From Treponema sp. (GTDB lineage: Bacteria; Spirochaetota; Spirochaetia; Treponematales; Treponemataceae): a stretch of 34,389 nucleotides of DNA. Below are positions 23,774 to 32,475 of this stretch, one piece after another (positions within the stretch are counted from its first letter, which is position 1; each line of letters opens with the position of its first letter). The DNA is taken from contig JAKSTL010000022.1 in assembly GCA_024402595.1 (NCBI GenBank), forward strand, positions 1 to 34,389. Reading direction: 5' to 3'. A program made the position numbers and the translations under genes. A model generated the notes under the pieces. That model made no database searches. It was not told the origin of the DNA and worked only from the letters and a program-made list of their open reading frames with translations.

Positions 23774-24112
23774 ATGGAACTGAAAATACGTAAAAATGGT
23801 GACGTTTATATTATCGACGTAACCGGAGAAATGGATCTTTATAACTCATATAAATTAAAAGAACTTGTTATGAAGATGCTGGAAAAAAATGTAAAAAATT
23901 TCATCATCAATCTTGAACAAGTTGATTACATCGACTCGTCTGGAATTGGTGCATTAATTTATATTTGTTCTACAATTAAAAAAATGAATCTTAAACTTGC
24001 AATCTCTAACATCCATGGCTCTGTAAAAAAAGTTATTGAACTTACAAAGTTAATGGGATACTTCCCTATTGCTAACAGCGTAGAAGAAGGTCTCTTAATG
24101 GTTAAAGAGTAA
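23774..24112 (+). CDS. STAS-domain anti-anti-sigma factor (SpoIIAA/RsbV-like)
   Basis: The 112-residue protein is a single STAS domain: IIDVTGEMDLYNSYKLKEL, FIINLEQVDYIDSSGIGAL and a C-terminal LMGYFPIANSVEEGL. The D54-S-S-G57 loop contains the conserved phosphorylated Ser (S56). By family it binds the RsbW-like kinase when unphosphorylated and releases that kinase's partner. AGGAG lies 11 bases before the ATG. The 142-base leader after the phosphatase gene contains mutually exclusive hairpins and a possible weak promoter, so it may be regulated separately from the phosphatase. Confidence 0.93.
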   Translation: MELKIRKNGDVYIIDVTGEMDLYNSYKLKELVMKMLEKNVKNFIINLEQVDYIDSSGIGALIYICSTIKKMNLKLAISNIHGSVKKVIELTKLMGYFPIANSVEEGLLMVKE

Positions 24113-24203
24113 CAGTTAATCCTATTTGATTAATATCTTGCTTTGCAATTCATTTTTTGTATGTAAATAATTTTTACGGAGATGTGTTTTTAGGAGGAAA
24201 TGC

Positions 24204-24758
24204 ATGACACAGGAACTTAAAGAACTTAGATCAGATGAAAACGACCCATTGTTCGATAAAACAAATATGTTAAAGAAGGAGTTCCCTTCAGATTTTAGAC
24301 AGATTAGATATTTTACACTGTTGATTGTTCAATCAGCACCAACAGAAATTAAAGAGTTAAATCTTCTTGAACAGCAGATTAGTGAAGTTATTAAAAATGC
24401 TGTAAAACACGGAAACCATTGTGATATTAACAAAAAGGTAACTGTTTGGTATTCATTCAGCCCTACTCATGCACACATTATTGTTCAGGATGAAGGTGAA
24501 GGTTTTAAAGATTTGGAAAAATGGAATGAATTTAACAGAAAACGTCTTGATTGTCTTCACAAAAACGACTTTATTGAACTTTCAAATTATGTTTCATTTA
24601 AAACAAAAGAATCTGATAGCCAGGATGGTGGTAATGCTTTGTTTGCCGCTCTTGAATATTGGAATGGTGGATTTGTTTATAATGGAAAAAGAAATGCTGT
24701 AGCAATGCTTAAAAAATATCAGCAGAAATTCCATAATGCAAACAATGATGGCGAATAA
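24204..24758 (+). CDS. RsbW-like serine kinase / anti-sigma factor
   Basis: The 184-residue protein has a HATPase_c_2 domain: N-box E61-V-I-K-N65-A-V-K-H-G-N71 and G1 box D96-E-G-E-G-F101, and a Gly-rich stretch QDGGNALFAALEYW at the lid. These match RsbW/SpoIIAB kinases that phosphorylate the STAS partner and sequester a sigma factor or other target. A perfect AGGAGG lies 6-7 bases before the ATG. With the two genes upstream it forms a complete phosphatase-antagonist-kinase set, but no sigma factor is present nearby, so the target is unknown and may be non-transcriptional. Confidence 0.87.
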   Translation: MTQELKELRSDENDPLFDKTNMLKKEFPSDFRQIRYFTLLIVQSAPTEIKELNLLEQQISEVIKNAVKHGNHCDINKKVTVWYSFSPTHAHIIVQDEGEGFKDLEKWNEFNRKRLDCLHKNDFIELSNYVSFKTKESDSQDGGNALFAALEYWNGGFVYNGKRNAVAMLKKYQQKFHNANNDGE

Positions 24759-24781
24759 AAACTTACTTTCATAGCTATTAT

Positions 24782-24821
24782 AAAAAAACGCTATTTGATT
24801 TCTCAAATAGCGTTTTTTTTT
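24782..24821 (+). terminator. Bidirectional terminator between the kinase gene and ssrA
   Basis: An 11-bp GC-containing stem (24788-24798 with 24803-24813) around a TTTC loop is extended by A:T pairs and ends in nine T residues on the plus strand. On the minus strand the same stem is followed by a T run from the A stretch at 24782-24788. It ends both the partner-switching transcript and the tmRNA. Confidence 0.9.
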
Positions 24822-24844
24822 GCACAAATATTGTTTGTAAAATA

Positions 24845-25223
24845 TGGAGGTGGGGGGAATTGAACCCCCGTCCGAAAAAGTAAACCAGTTACATCTACAG
24901 GTTTAGTTATGCGAGGTGATTGTTGATCTCCGGTAGCAGCATAACAAGCGTCGGCGACCTATTCTGTTAAAAAGTCCTGACTACATTACAGAAACTATAA
25001 TCAGCAAGTCCCGATAGGTAAAAGAACATCTCTCAACGCGGAACAGAGCCAAGAGAGTTCCTGCACCGCTAACTAAGCAGCGAGTGCTTCTGCTGAAGAA
25101 GCTTCAACAACTTCTTCTTCTTTTCTTGCGAAAATTGCAGTTATTTTTTTTGTCAGTTCAGAGGACCTTCACCCTCACTTGCAGTAAAAGATTTCCCAAT
25201 TCCGTCGAAACCGGGACACCCCC
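24845..25223 (-). ncRNA. ssrA: tmRNA (transfer-messenger RNA)
   Basis: The 379-nt RNA rescues stalled ribosomes. The 5' end GGGGGTG with GGTTTCGACGG and the 3' end GGGGGTTCAATTCCCCC plus CACCTCC form the tRNA-like domain; acceptor strands pair over seven bases (one G-U). CCA is not encoded after the discriminator A at 24845. The tag frame resumes at GCA (25136-25138) after AAAATAACT and ends at TAG (25073-25075), encoding 21 residues that end in EALAA. That is longer than the 8-15 residues of most tags. A strong promoter lies upstream and a terminator just beyond the 3' end. Confidence 0.96.
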
Positions 25224-25235
25224 ATTAGTACTTTT

Positions 25236-25264
25236 AATATAGTTAAAGAATTATAAATTGTCAA
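25236..25264 (-). promoter_or_regulatory. Sigma-70-type promoter of ssrA
   Basis: On the minus strand a perfect TTGACA (25259-25264), a 17-base spacer and TATATT (25236-25241) lie 13 bases ahead of the mature tmRNA 5' end. The short leader would be removed by RNase P. Confidence 0.85.
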
Positions 25265-25610
25265 ATGATAAAGATATTTCTATAAGGCAAAACTTTTAAA
25301 TTACAAGTTTATTGAAATGTTCATTTATTTTTCTATATCATCAATCTTAATTACTGGTAATTTTTAGGCGGATATATTTTAATAATATTTGTTTTTCTTT
25401 TTGTTATATAATTCTGTTATATTATTAGATATAATATTTGGAAATCGTAAACTTGCTTGATATATTTCTTAAATGTATAAAAGTATCTTTTATGCTGAAA
25501 ATAATTCCATATTTCACTGTTATGGAATCTTTTTGAACAGCATTTTTATTTTTCTGAATTAAAAATATCTTTAAGTTCCTTTAAACAGATATTATATAAA
25601 ATTGAAGTAA
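25265..25610. other. Intergenic region between ssrA and the ABC exporter
   Basis: No gene is seen. The stretch is very AT-rich. A possible plus-strand promoter for the exporter is TTGCTT (25453-25458), 17 bases, TATAAA (25476-25481), which would leave a leader of about 135 bases; another -10-like TATAAA lies near 25594. Neither is decisive. Confidence 0.4.
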
Positions 25611-25622
25611 ATGGGGAGTCAA

Positions 25623-27392
25623 ATGAACAAACTTAATTTAGGAACATATTTTAAAAAATACAGTTTTATGTATTTACTGGCCCTTTTAGCTATGATTGCG
25701 GGCACAATTCTTGATATGCTGGCACCAAAAATTGTTCAACATATTGTAGATGATGTTTTAATTGCAAAAAACCTTGAACCATTGAATCTGCTTTTATGGG
25801 GAATATTGGGCATTGGTTTTGGACGATTAGTTTTCCAGTACACAAAAGAGTTTATCTGCGATTGGTGTGGAAGTAAAATTGCCAGTGAAGTAAGAATTAA
25901 TTTATTTCAGAAAATACAAAGTTTAAGTGCTAACTTTTTTGATGGAATTAATTCTGGTGAATTGATGAGCCGTGTAAAAGATGATGTTGACCGTATCTGG
26001 GATATTGCTGCTTTTATGGGCATTTTAATGGCAGAAGTTGTAATTAGAATTGTTTCCTCTTTATATTTTATGATTCAGATAAATTGGCAGCTCTCTATAA
26101 TTCCAATTGTGGGAATGGCAGCTTCCGCATTTATTGCAATAAAAATGGAAAAACAGTTAGATTCATTGTATGGAAATGTTGCTCAGGAAAACTCAGAATT
26201 AAACAATACTGCTGCAGAAAATCTTGCAGGAGTAAGAACTGTAAAAGCGTTTGCTCGTGAAGGCTTTGAAATAATGAAGTTTCATAAGCATAATCAAAAG
26301 TATTACGAACTGAATATTGATTTATCAAGAGTTTTTGTAAAATACAATCCGCTCATACAAATAATTACCAGAATGCTTACAGTTGTTATTCTATTGTTGG
26401 GTGGTCTTTTGGTTATCAAAAAAAATGAATCAAACTCTATGACCATTGGTGAATTAATGGCCCTTCTCCAATATGTAGGTGGCATTGTTTGGCCTATGGA
26501 AATGTTGGGTTGGCTTACAAATGGTTTTTCCAGCGCAAAAGCTAGTGTAAAGAGATTGAATAAGATTTATGGAGAAATGCCTCAAATTAACGATGAATCT
26601 AATCTTTCTGAAATTGAAACGGAAGTGGCAGATAATGAATTGAAAGAGGCTCTTTTTACCGCTGATGATATTTCTGGTCAAATTAGTTTTGAAAATGTTA
26701 GTTACAAATCTGGTGATCGGGATATATTAAAGGACATAAACTTTACTATTGAAGCTGGACAAACTTTAGGAATTATGGGAGCAACAGGTTCTGGAAAAAC
26801 AACAATTATTAATTTGTTAAAGCGAATGTATGATGTTACAGAAGGCTCTATAAAAATTGATGAAGTTGATATTAGAAAAATACCTCTCCATACTTTGCGG
26901 AAATCTGTTACTTGTGTAATGCAGGATATTTTTCTTTTCAGCGATACCATTGATGGAAATATCCGCTTGGGAGCAAAAGATTCGCTCTCTACAACAGAAG
27001 TTAGAACTGCTCTTGAACATTCAAGAAGTTCTGAGTTCGTAGATAAAATGGATGAAAAAGAACATACCGTTATTGGTGAACGAGGCGTTGGATTAAGTGG
27101 TGGTCAGAAACAAAGAATTACTATTGCCAGAGCCTTAGCCCGAAAAACGCCTATTCTAGTTTTTGATGATTCCACTTCTGCACTGGACACAGAAACAGAA
27201 CAGGAAATACAGGCAGTTCTAAGCGAACTTAAAGGAATGACCAAAATTATCATTGCTCATAGAATTAGTGCTGTTCGAAAGGCTGATAAAATTATTGTGC
27301 TTGAAAAGGGTCAAATTGCAGAAATGGGAACTCACGACGAGTTAATGGAAAAACAAGGTTTGTATTGGGAAACTTATAAATCTCAATATTAA
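25623..27392 (+). CDS. ABC exporter half-transporter with degenerate Walker B (first subunit)
   Basis: The 589-residue protein has a six-helix type IV exporter membrane domain (about 1-310) with the coupling region LSANFFDGINSGELMSRV, then a nucleotide-binding domain: Walker A GATGSGKTT (from G386), signature LSGGQKQR (from L491) and Walker B ILVFDDSTSALD. The catalytic Glu after Walker B is Asp (D516), so this subunit contributes the non-catalytic ATP site of a heterodimer. By family it exports lipids, peptides or drugs; the substrate is unknown. I chose the ATG at 25623 since GGGGAG is 5 bases upstream; an ATG at 25611 overlaps that site. The partner gene starts 17 bases downstream. Confidence 0.93.
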   Translation: MNKLNLGTYFKKYSFMYLLALLAMIAGTILDMLAPKIVQHIVDDVLIAKNLEPLNLLLWGILGIGFGRLVFQYTKEFICDWCGSKIASEVRINLFQKIQSLSANFFDGINSGELMSRVKDDVDRIWDIAAFMGILMAEVVIRIVSSLYFMIQINWQLSIIPIVGMAASAFIAIKMEKQLDSLYGNVAQENSELNNTAAENLAGVRTVKAFAREGFEIMKFHKHNQKYYELNIDLSRVFVKYNPLIQIITRMLTVVILLLGGLLVIKKNESNSMTIGELMALLQYVGGIVWPMEMLGWLTNGFSSAKASVKRLNKIYGEMPQINDESNLSEIETEVADNELKEALFTADDISGQISFENVSYKSGDRDILKDINFTIEAGQTLGIMGATGSGKTTIINLLKRMYDVTEGSIKIDEVDIRKIPLHTLRKSVTCVMQDIFLFSDTIDGNIRLGAKDSLSTTEVRTALEHSRSSEFVDKMDEKEHTVIGERGVGLSGGQKQRITIARALARKTPILVFDDSTSALDTETEQEIQAVLSELKGMTKIIIAHRISAVRKADKIIVLEKGQIAEMGTHDELMEKQGLYWETYKSQY

Positions 27393-27409
27393 TTTACAAA
27401 GGAAGAGTT

Positions 27410-29173
27410 ATGAATAGTTACAAAATAGATGAAACACAGGTAAAAAAGTCGAACTTTGAAACCATGCCTCGACTTTTTAAATATCTTTTTAAATATAAAG
27501 GAAGAATTGCCATTGTTCTATTAATGATGGCTTTTGGAACTACGGTTGATTTAATAAATCCACTGTTAAATGAACGAGCCATTGACAAATACATTATTCC
27601 TGGAGATATAGCAGGATTAATTAGAATTGTTACTATTGGTGCTATCCTGAATCTTTTGACTGTTTTAGCTATAAAAACCCGAATGCTTGTTATGGCAAAA
27701 ACAAGTAATAAAATTATTCAGGAATTGCGTCAACAACTTTATGAACATATTCAAAGTTTAGATTTAGCTTTTTTTGATTCTCGTCCATCGGGAAAGATTC
27801 TGGCTAGAATTATTGGAGACACAAACTCTCTTAAGGATATTATCGAAAACTCTGTTACAACACTGATTCCTAATCTTATTACGGTTATTGCTGTTACAGT
27901 CATTATGTTTATAAAAAACTGGAAACTTGCCCTAGCCGCTCTTTGTAGTACACCATTTATGATTGGAGGAGTTTTTCTTATTTCTTGTATGGCAGAAAAA
28001 CATTGGAAGGCTAAAAGACAGAAATCTTCAAATATGAATGCTTTTATAAATGAAGATTTGTCTGGAATTAAAATTATCCAGAGTTTTAGGGCAGAACAAG
28101 AAACTGATAAAACTTTTCAGCAGTTAGTTTGGGATGATCGCAAAGAGTTTATTCGAGCTGTTCGCTGGTGTGATGGCTTTGGTTCCTGGATTGATATTTG
28201 CTGGAGTGTTGGAACTGCAGCTTTATATTTAGTTGGTATAAGAATGCTTGGTATTGATAATGTTTCTATTGGTACTTATATTGCATTTGGAAGTTATGTG
28301 GGAATGTTCTGGCAGCCAATTATGAATCTTAGTAATTTTTACAATCAGTTTGTAAATGCCGCCAGTGGTGCAGAACGCATTTTTGAAATTATTGATACTA
28401 AACCACAAATTACTAGTCCAGAAGGATGTGAAAAAATGCCTCCTGTAAAAGGTCAGGTTCGATTTGATAAGGTTACTTTTGGCTATGATGATGAAGTTAA
28501 GGTTTTAAAAAATGTTTCTTTTGATGTTAAGGAAGGTGAAACTATTGCCCTTGTAGGACCAACTGGAGCTGGAAAATCTACAATTGTAAATCTTGTTAGC
28601 AGATTCTATGATATTAATGAAGGTACTATTTTTATTGATTCAAAAGATATTAGAAGTGTAGATTTAGAAAGTCTTAGAACACAAATGGGCATAATGACTC
28701 AAGATAATTATATTTTTTCGGGAACTATTAGAGAAAATATTATGTATGGTAAGCTTGATGCAACAGAAGAAGAAATGCTTGCCGCAAGTAAAGCCGTTCA
28801 TGCTGACGATTTTATAAAAAATCTCGAAAATGGATATGATACAAAACTTACTGCTCGTGGCGGGGAACTAAGTAATGGTCAGAGACAGCTGGTTGCTTTT
28901 GCAAGAACTATGCTTTCTAACCCAAGGATTTTAATTCTTGATGAAGCAACTTCAAGCATTGATACAAAAACGGAATTGCTTGTACAGGCTGGTATTGAAA
29001 GTATGTTAAAAGGTCGTACTAGTTTTGTTATTGCTCACAGATTATCTACAATTCAAAATGCAGACAGGATTTTTGTAATTGATCAGGGAGGAATTGTAGA
29101 AAGCGGTTCTCCAAAAGAACTTATGGAGAAAAAAGGCGCTTACTACAATTTAAGACAAGCCCAATTCTCTTAA
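27410..29173 (+). CDS. ABC exporter half-transporter with consensus Walker B (second subunit)
   Basis: The 587-residue protein has the same plan: six membrane helices (about 30-320), then Walker A GPTGAGKST, a changed signature LSNGQRQL (from L487, Asn for Gly) and intact Walker B ILILDEATSSID with catalytic E512. Together with the upstream subunit the defects are complementary: this altered signature pairs with the other subunit's Walker site (degenerate), while this Walker site pairs with the other's normal LSGGQ (consensus). That is the asymmetric design of heterodimeric exporters such as TM287/288. GGAAGAG precedes the ATG. It ends 4 bases from the convergent hslO stop, with no terminator visible between. 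Confidence 0.93.
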   Translation: MNSYKIDETQVKKSNFETMPRLFKYLFKYKGRIAIVLLMMAFGTTVDLINPLLNERAIDKYIIPGDIAGLIRIVTIGAILNLLTVLAIKTRMLVMAKTSNKIIQELRQQLYEHIQSLDLAFFDSRPSGKILARIIGDTNSLKDIIENSVTTLIPNLITVIAVTVIMFIKNWKLALAALCSTPFMIGGVFLISCMAEKHWKAKRQKSSNMNAFINEDLSGIKIIQSFRAEQETDKTFQQLVWDDRKEFIRAVRWCDGFGSWIDICWSVGTAALYLVGIRMLGIDNVSIGTYIAFGSYVGMFWQPIMNLSNFYNQFVNAASGAERIFEIIDTKPQITSPEGCEKMPPVKGQVRFDKVTFGYDDEVKVLKNVSFDVKEGETIALVGPTGAGKSTIVNLVSRFYDINEGTIFIDSKDIRSVDLESLRTQMGIMTQDNYIFSGTIRENIMYGKLDATEEEMLAASKAVHADDFIKNLENGYDTKLTARGGELSNGQRQLVAFARTMLSNPRILILDEATSSIDTKTELLVQAGIESMLKGRTSFVIAHRLSTIQNADRIFVIDQGGIVESGSPKELMEKKGAYYNLRQAQFS

Positions 29174-29177
29174 GAAA

Positions 29178-30146
29178 TTAAATCTTAGAAACTGGAATCT
29201 TATATACGCTTCCACAATTTCTGCAAATTATTTCCAAAGGATCAGGTCCATTTTTCTTAAAATCTTCAATCTGATCTTTTGGAAGATTTTGCAGATAGTT
29301 CAAATATTGGTTTTCGTTACATGGGCAGTCAAACTTTATATCTCGCTTTAAGGTAATAATTGGTTTGAACTCTCTAAAAAGCCCAATAATTATATCTTCT
29401 GAATCGACTTCTTTTTCGCTGTAAAGTAAACCAAGGCTTGGACAGGCTTTAAAGGCATTTTCTATTTTCTGCAATAAAACTTCATCTTCTTCTGTCTCGT
29501 CTTGATGACTATCCAACTGGCTTCCAAGAATTGCTGTTCCACCAGTTTTTGGCATAATCTGTAGATACATTGAACCAGCGCCTATAACTTTCCCCTGCTT
29601 GTCAAACTGAATGCTGGAATTAAAGGCGGTGTTTATCTGTTCGGATTGGGCAAAATAATATGCAAAATCCTGAGCGATATTTTCGCCATTTACATCGACC
29701 GAAGAACTTTGTGGATATTTATCGTCTTTATGGATTCTAGAAAAAGTTAGGTTTCCAGGGCCCATAAAAGGAGATAAATCCCAATTTTCCAAAGGTTTTG
29801 TTACAGGAATCCTTTCATTGTATAAATAGCCGCGTACATATCCTGTTGAATCAGCTTCTACCGAATATCCATCTAGGAGGCCGGCACCTTCGTATTTTAT
29901 GGCTGTATGTTCCATATCTTTCATCATTGGAATTGTTAATGCGGCACACAAAGAAGCTTGTCCTAAAATATAAGTTTCCAATATGCCAAGCTTATGCTGC
30001 GCACGAATCTGATTTACAAATCTTGTACCATGAAACAAGGCTCCACGAACTCGTCCTTCTGCCATGGTAAAAATATGAAGCTTATCTTCTTCAAGGGAAT
30101 CTAGATGTTGTAAAAGGTCTTTATCTAAAATGTCTGCTTTAATCAT
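29178..30146 (-). CDS. hslO: Hsp33 redox-regulated chaperone
   Basis: The 322-residue cytoplasmic protein holds unfolded proteins during oxidative stress. The N-terminal domain has EGRVRGALFHGTRFVNQIRAQH; the zinc-binding redox switch is C274-P-C276 and C308-R-N-C311 with 31 residues between, the standard CxC...CxxC pattern. An acidic insertion (about 213-225, HQDETEEDE) is in the linker region. The ATG at 30146 has no strong ribosome-binding site. It is convergent with the ABC exporter pair, which it nearly overlaps, and divergent from thrS across 385 bases. Confidence 0.94.
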   Translation of the reverse strand: MIKADILDKDLLQHLDSLEEDKLHIFTMAEGRVRGALFHGTRFVNQIRAQHKLGILETYILGQASLCAALTIPMMKDMEHTAIKYEGAGLLDGYSVEADSTGYVRGYLYNERIPVTKPLENWDLSPFMGPGNLTFSRIHKDDKYPQSSSVDVNGENIAQDFAYYFAQSEQINTAFNSSIQFDKQGKVIGAGSMYLQIMPKTGGTAILGSQLDSHQDETEEDEVLLQKIENAFKACPSLGLLYSEKEVDSEDIIIGLFREFKPIITLKRDIKFDCPCNENQYLNYLQNLPKDQIEDFKKNGPDPLEIICRNCGSVYKIPVSKI

Positions 30147-30190
30147 AGTTCAAATATAATTGTTTATTACAAAAGGGGCAAGAAAATTAT

Positions 30191-30470
30191 AATAATACCA
30201 CTGGAAATAATTTTTAGGATTCAAACAAAATTGTTCAAGGGTCTTGCGAAGGCGTGGAAGCCCGTAGTCCACTGGACTGAAGAAGTGAAAACAATGACTT
30301 TGGAATTGTTTTTAGTTCTGAAGGAAGCGGATGAGCGGTAGCGAAGGCTGTAAGGCCGTTAGTACTTATAAGTTGTATTTTGTGGAAATCAATGGTTTTT
30401 ATTCTTATGGGTTCGCCCTACGAGAGAAAAATCTTAATTTTATTAAATGAATAGTCAAAATAATACCACT
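30191..30470. repeat. Intergenic segment bounded by 12-bp direct repeats (possible small insertion)
   Basis: AATAATACCACT occurs exactly at 30191-30202 and 30459-30470, flanking 256 bases that are locally GC-rich compared with the AT-rich surroundings. Inside are two related 23-base modules, GCGAAGGCGTGGAAGCCCGT (then AGT) at 30246-30268 and GCGAAGGCTGTAAGGCCGTT (then AGT) at 30341-30363, a GTCCACTGGAC palindrome (30267-30277) and a GGGTTCGCCC mini-hairpin (30410-30419). No reading frame of note is present. This resembles a dispersed Treponema-type intergenic element; insertion with target duplication is inferred. Confidence 0.5.
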
Positions 30471-30492
30471 TCTCACTTATAGCAAAAAGTTA

Positions 30493-30498
30493 TATAAT
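30493..30498 (+). promoter_or_regulatory. Candidate -10 element of thrS
   Basis: TATAAT at 30493-30498 lies 34 bases before the thrS ATG. The -35 at 17 bases (TTCTCA) is weak. No T-box elements are seen in the leader. The right-hand 12-bp repeat ends only 22 bases upstream, so the segment inserted there could alter thrS transcription. Confidence 0.45.
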
Positions 30499-30531
30499 AA
30501 GATTTAAATTTATTGAAAAGAGGTACTGAAA

Positions 30532-32286
30532 ATGGCTGTTGACGAAAAATTACAGACTGTTAGACACAGTTGTGCACACGTTATGGCTGAAGCTATTTTA
30601 AAGCTTTACCCTGGTACAAAAATTGCGATTGGACCAGCTATTGATAACGGATTTTACTATGATTTTGATTTTCCAAAGGACACCAAATTCACCGAAACCG
30701 ATTTTCCAGCTGTAGAAAAAGAAATGCGTCGTATTATTGCGGGTAATCACGATTTTGTTAGAAAAGAAGTTTCAAAGGATGAAGCATTAAAGATTTTTGC
30801 TGATCAGGACTATAAAATTGAATTGATTAACGATTTACCTTCGGATGCGACTATTACAACTTATGAACAGGATGGTTACCTTGATCTTTGTCGTGGACCA
30901 CATGTTGCAAATACTAAAGAAATAAATGGTCAGGCTTTTAAACTAGATAAAATTGCTGGGGCTTATTGGCGTGGCGATTCTAATAGACCTATGCTTACTC
31001 GTGTTTATGCGCTTTGTTTTGCTAAGCCAAATGATTTGAAGGATTATTTGACTATGCTGGCTGAGGCTGAAAAACGCGATCACAGAAAACTTGGCGTTGA
31101 AATGGATTTATTCCATCTTGATCCTGAAGATCCAGGTCAGATTTTCTGGCATCCAAATGGATGGACTGTTTATACAACTATGCAGGATTATATGCGCAAA
31201 ATGGTTCGTCGGGATGGTTACCAGGAAGTTAATACACCTGCAATTATGCCTAGAACTTTGTGGGAGCGTTCTGGTCACTGGGGTCATTATCAGCAGAATA
31301 TGTTTATTACGGAATCTGAAAAGAGACTTTTTGCCATTAAACCTATGAATTGTCCTGGTGCTTTGGAAATTTTTAAGAGTCGTCAGCGTTCGTACAAGGA
31401 TTTACCACTTCGTTTGGCAGAATTTGGGCATGATGTTCGTAATGAACCTAGCGGAACTTTGCATGGAGTTATGCGTGTTCGTGGTTTTGTTCAGGATGAT
31501 GCACATATTCTTTGTACCGAAGAACAAATTGGTCCAGAAGTTGCTAAATTCTGTAAACTTTTGAAAGCTGTTTACCACGATTTTGGTTTTGATGATTTGG
31601 TTGTAAAATTTTCTACAATGCCGGAAGATCATGTTGGTGATTTGGAAACTTGGGAAAGAGCAGAAAAGGCTTTATCTGATGCTTGTCACGAAGCTGGTCT
31701 CGATTATGAAATTCAGCCTGGTGAAGGTGCTTTCTACGGTCCAAAATTGGAATTTAAGCTTTATGACTGTCTTGGTCGTGAGTGGCAGTGTGGTACAATT
31801 CAAGTTGACTACCAGTTGCCTTCCAGCGAACGATTGGATGCAACTTATATTGGTTCTGACAATCAGAAGCATCATCCTGTTATGCTCCACCGTGCTATTT
31901 TGGGAAGTTTTGAACGCTTCTTGGGTATTTTGATTGAAAACTTTGCTGGTGCCTTCCCAACTTGGCTTGCTTTTGAACAGGTTGCTGTTGTTCCTGTATC
32001 TTCTGAATTTGATGATTATGCAAAACAGGTAAATGAAACCCTTCTTGCTGCTGATATTCGCTCAAATGTTTATCTGGAAGACGAAAACATGAAAGCTAAG
32101 ATTAAGCAGATTTCTATGGAACACAGAACTCCATATATTTTGGTTGTGGGCGAAAAAGAAAAAGCTGAAGGCTCTGTTTGCGTAAGATACAGATTCTCTA
32201 GTAAAAAGCCACAGGAAACTATGAAAGTTGACGATTTTGTAAAATATGTGCAGGATAAGGTAAACACACATTTTATTGGCATCTAG
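30532..32286 (+). CDS. thrS: Threonyl-tRNA synthetase lacking the TGS domain
   Basis: The 584-residue enzyme charges tRNA-Thr. It starts directly with the editing domain (H12-S-C-A-H16, and C120-R-G-P-H124), which removes mis-attached Ser. The class II catalytic core follows: [36 protein letters not shown] and the zinc/threonine site residues, then the anticodon-binding domain (about 475-584) with [10 protein letters not shown]. Typical bacterial enzymes have about 640 residues and a TGS domain of about 60 at the N-terminus; it is absent here, and the ATG with GAGG 9 bases ahead follows the leader directly, so this is not a mis-start. Confidence 0.96.
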   Translation: MAVDEKLQTVRHSCAHVMAEAILKLYPGTKIAIGPAIDNGFYYDFDFPKDTKFTETDFPAVEKEMRRIIAGNHDFVRKEVSKDEALKIFADQDYKIELINDLPSDATITTYEQDGYLDLCRGPHVANTKEINGQAFKLDKIAGAYWRGDSNRPMLTRVYALCFAKPNDLKDYLTMLAEAEKRDHRKLGVEMDLFHLDPEDPGQIFWHPNGWTVYTTMQDYMRKMVRRDGYQEVNTPAIMPRTLWERSGHWGHYQQNMFITESEKRLFAIKPMNCPGALEIFKSRQRSYKDLPLRLAEFGHDVRNEPSGTLHGVMRVRGFVQDDAHILCTEEQIGPEVAKFCKLLKAVYHDFGFDDLVVKFSTMPEDHVGDLETWERAEKALSDACHEAGLDYEIQPGEGAFYGPKLEFKLYDCLGREWQCGTIQVDYQLPSSERLDATYIGSDNQKHHPVMLHRAILGSFERFLGILIENFAGAFPTWLAFEQVAVVPVSSEFDDYAKQVNETLLAADIRSNVYLEDENMKAKIKQISMEHRTPYILVVGEKEKAEGSVCVRYRFSSKKPQETMKVDDFVKYVQDKVNTHFIGI

Positions 32287-32312
32287 TGAATAAAATATCA
32301 AAACATTCATAA

Positions 32313-32349
32313 AAAAAAGTCCACTGGTTCAAAAAATCAGTGGATTTTT
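32313..32349 (+). terminator. Rho-independent terminator of thrS
   Basis: TCCACTG (32320-32326) pairs with CAGTGGA (32338-32344) across an 11-base loop, followed by TTTTTA. It starts 27 bases past the thrS stop. Confidence 0.75.
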
Positions 32350-32410
32350 ATTTTGTAACACACAGAATTATACTACTTACTGTATTTCTGATTTATTTAT
32401 GTTTTTATCA

Positions 32411-32457
32411 AAAAACTTCCCGACAAATCAAGGTCATTGGGAAGTTTTTGTTTTTTT
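32411..32457. terminator. Second, bidirectional terminator between thrS and the aldehyde dehydrogenase gene
   Basis: AAAAACTTCCC (32411-32421) pairs with GGGAAGTTTTT (32439-32449) over 11 bp, with a 17-base loop. The plus strand continues with GTTTTTTT; the minus strand continues with TTTTTTGAT. It suits both thrS and the converging dehydrogenase gene. Confidence 0.8.
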
Positions 32458-32475
32458 AATATGATAAATTATTGC

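Noticed and set aside
30203..30531. T-box riboswitch ahead of thrS
   Set aside because: No T-box sequence, specifier loop or antiterminator/terminator pair is visible; the conserved-looking modules belong to a repeat-like segment.
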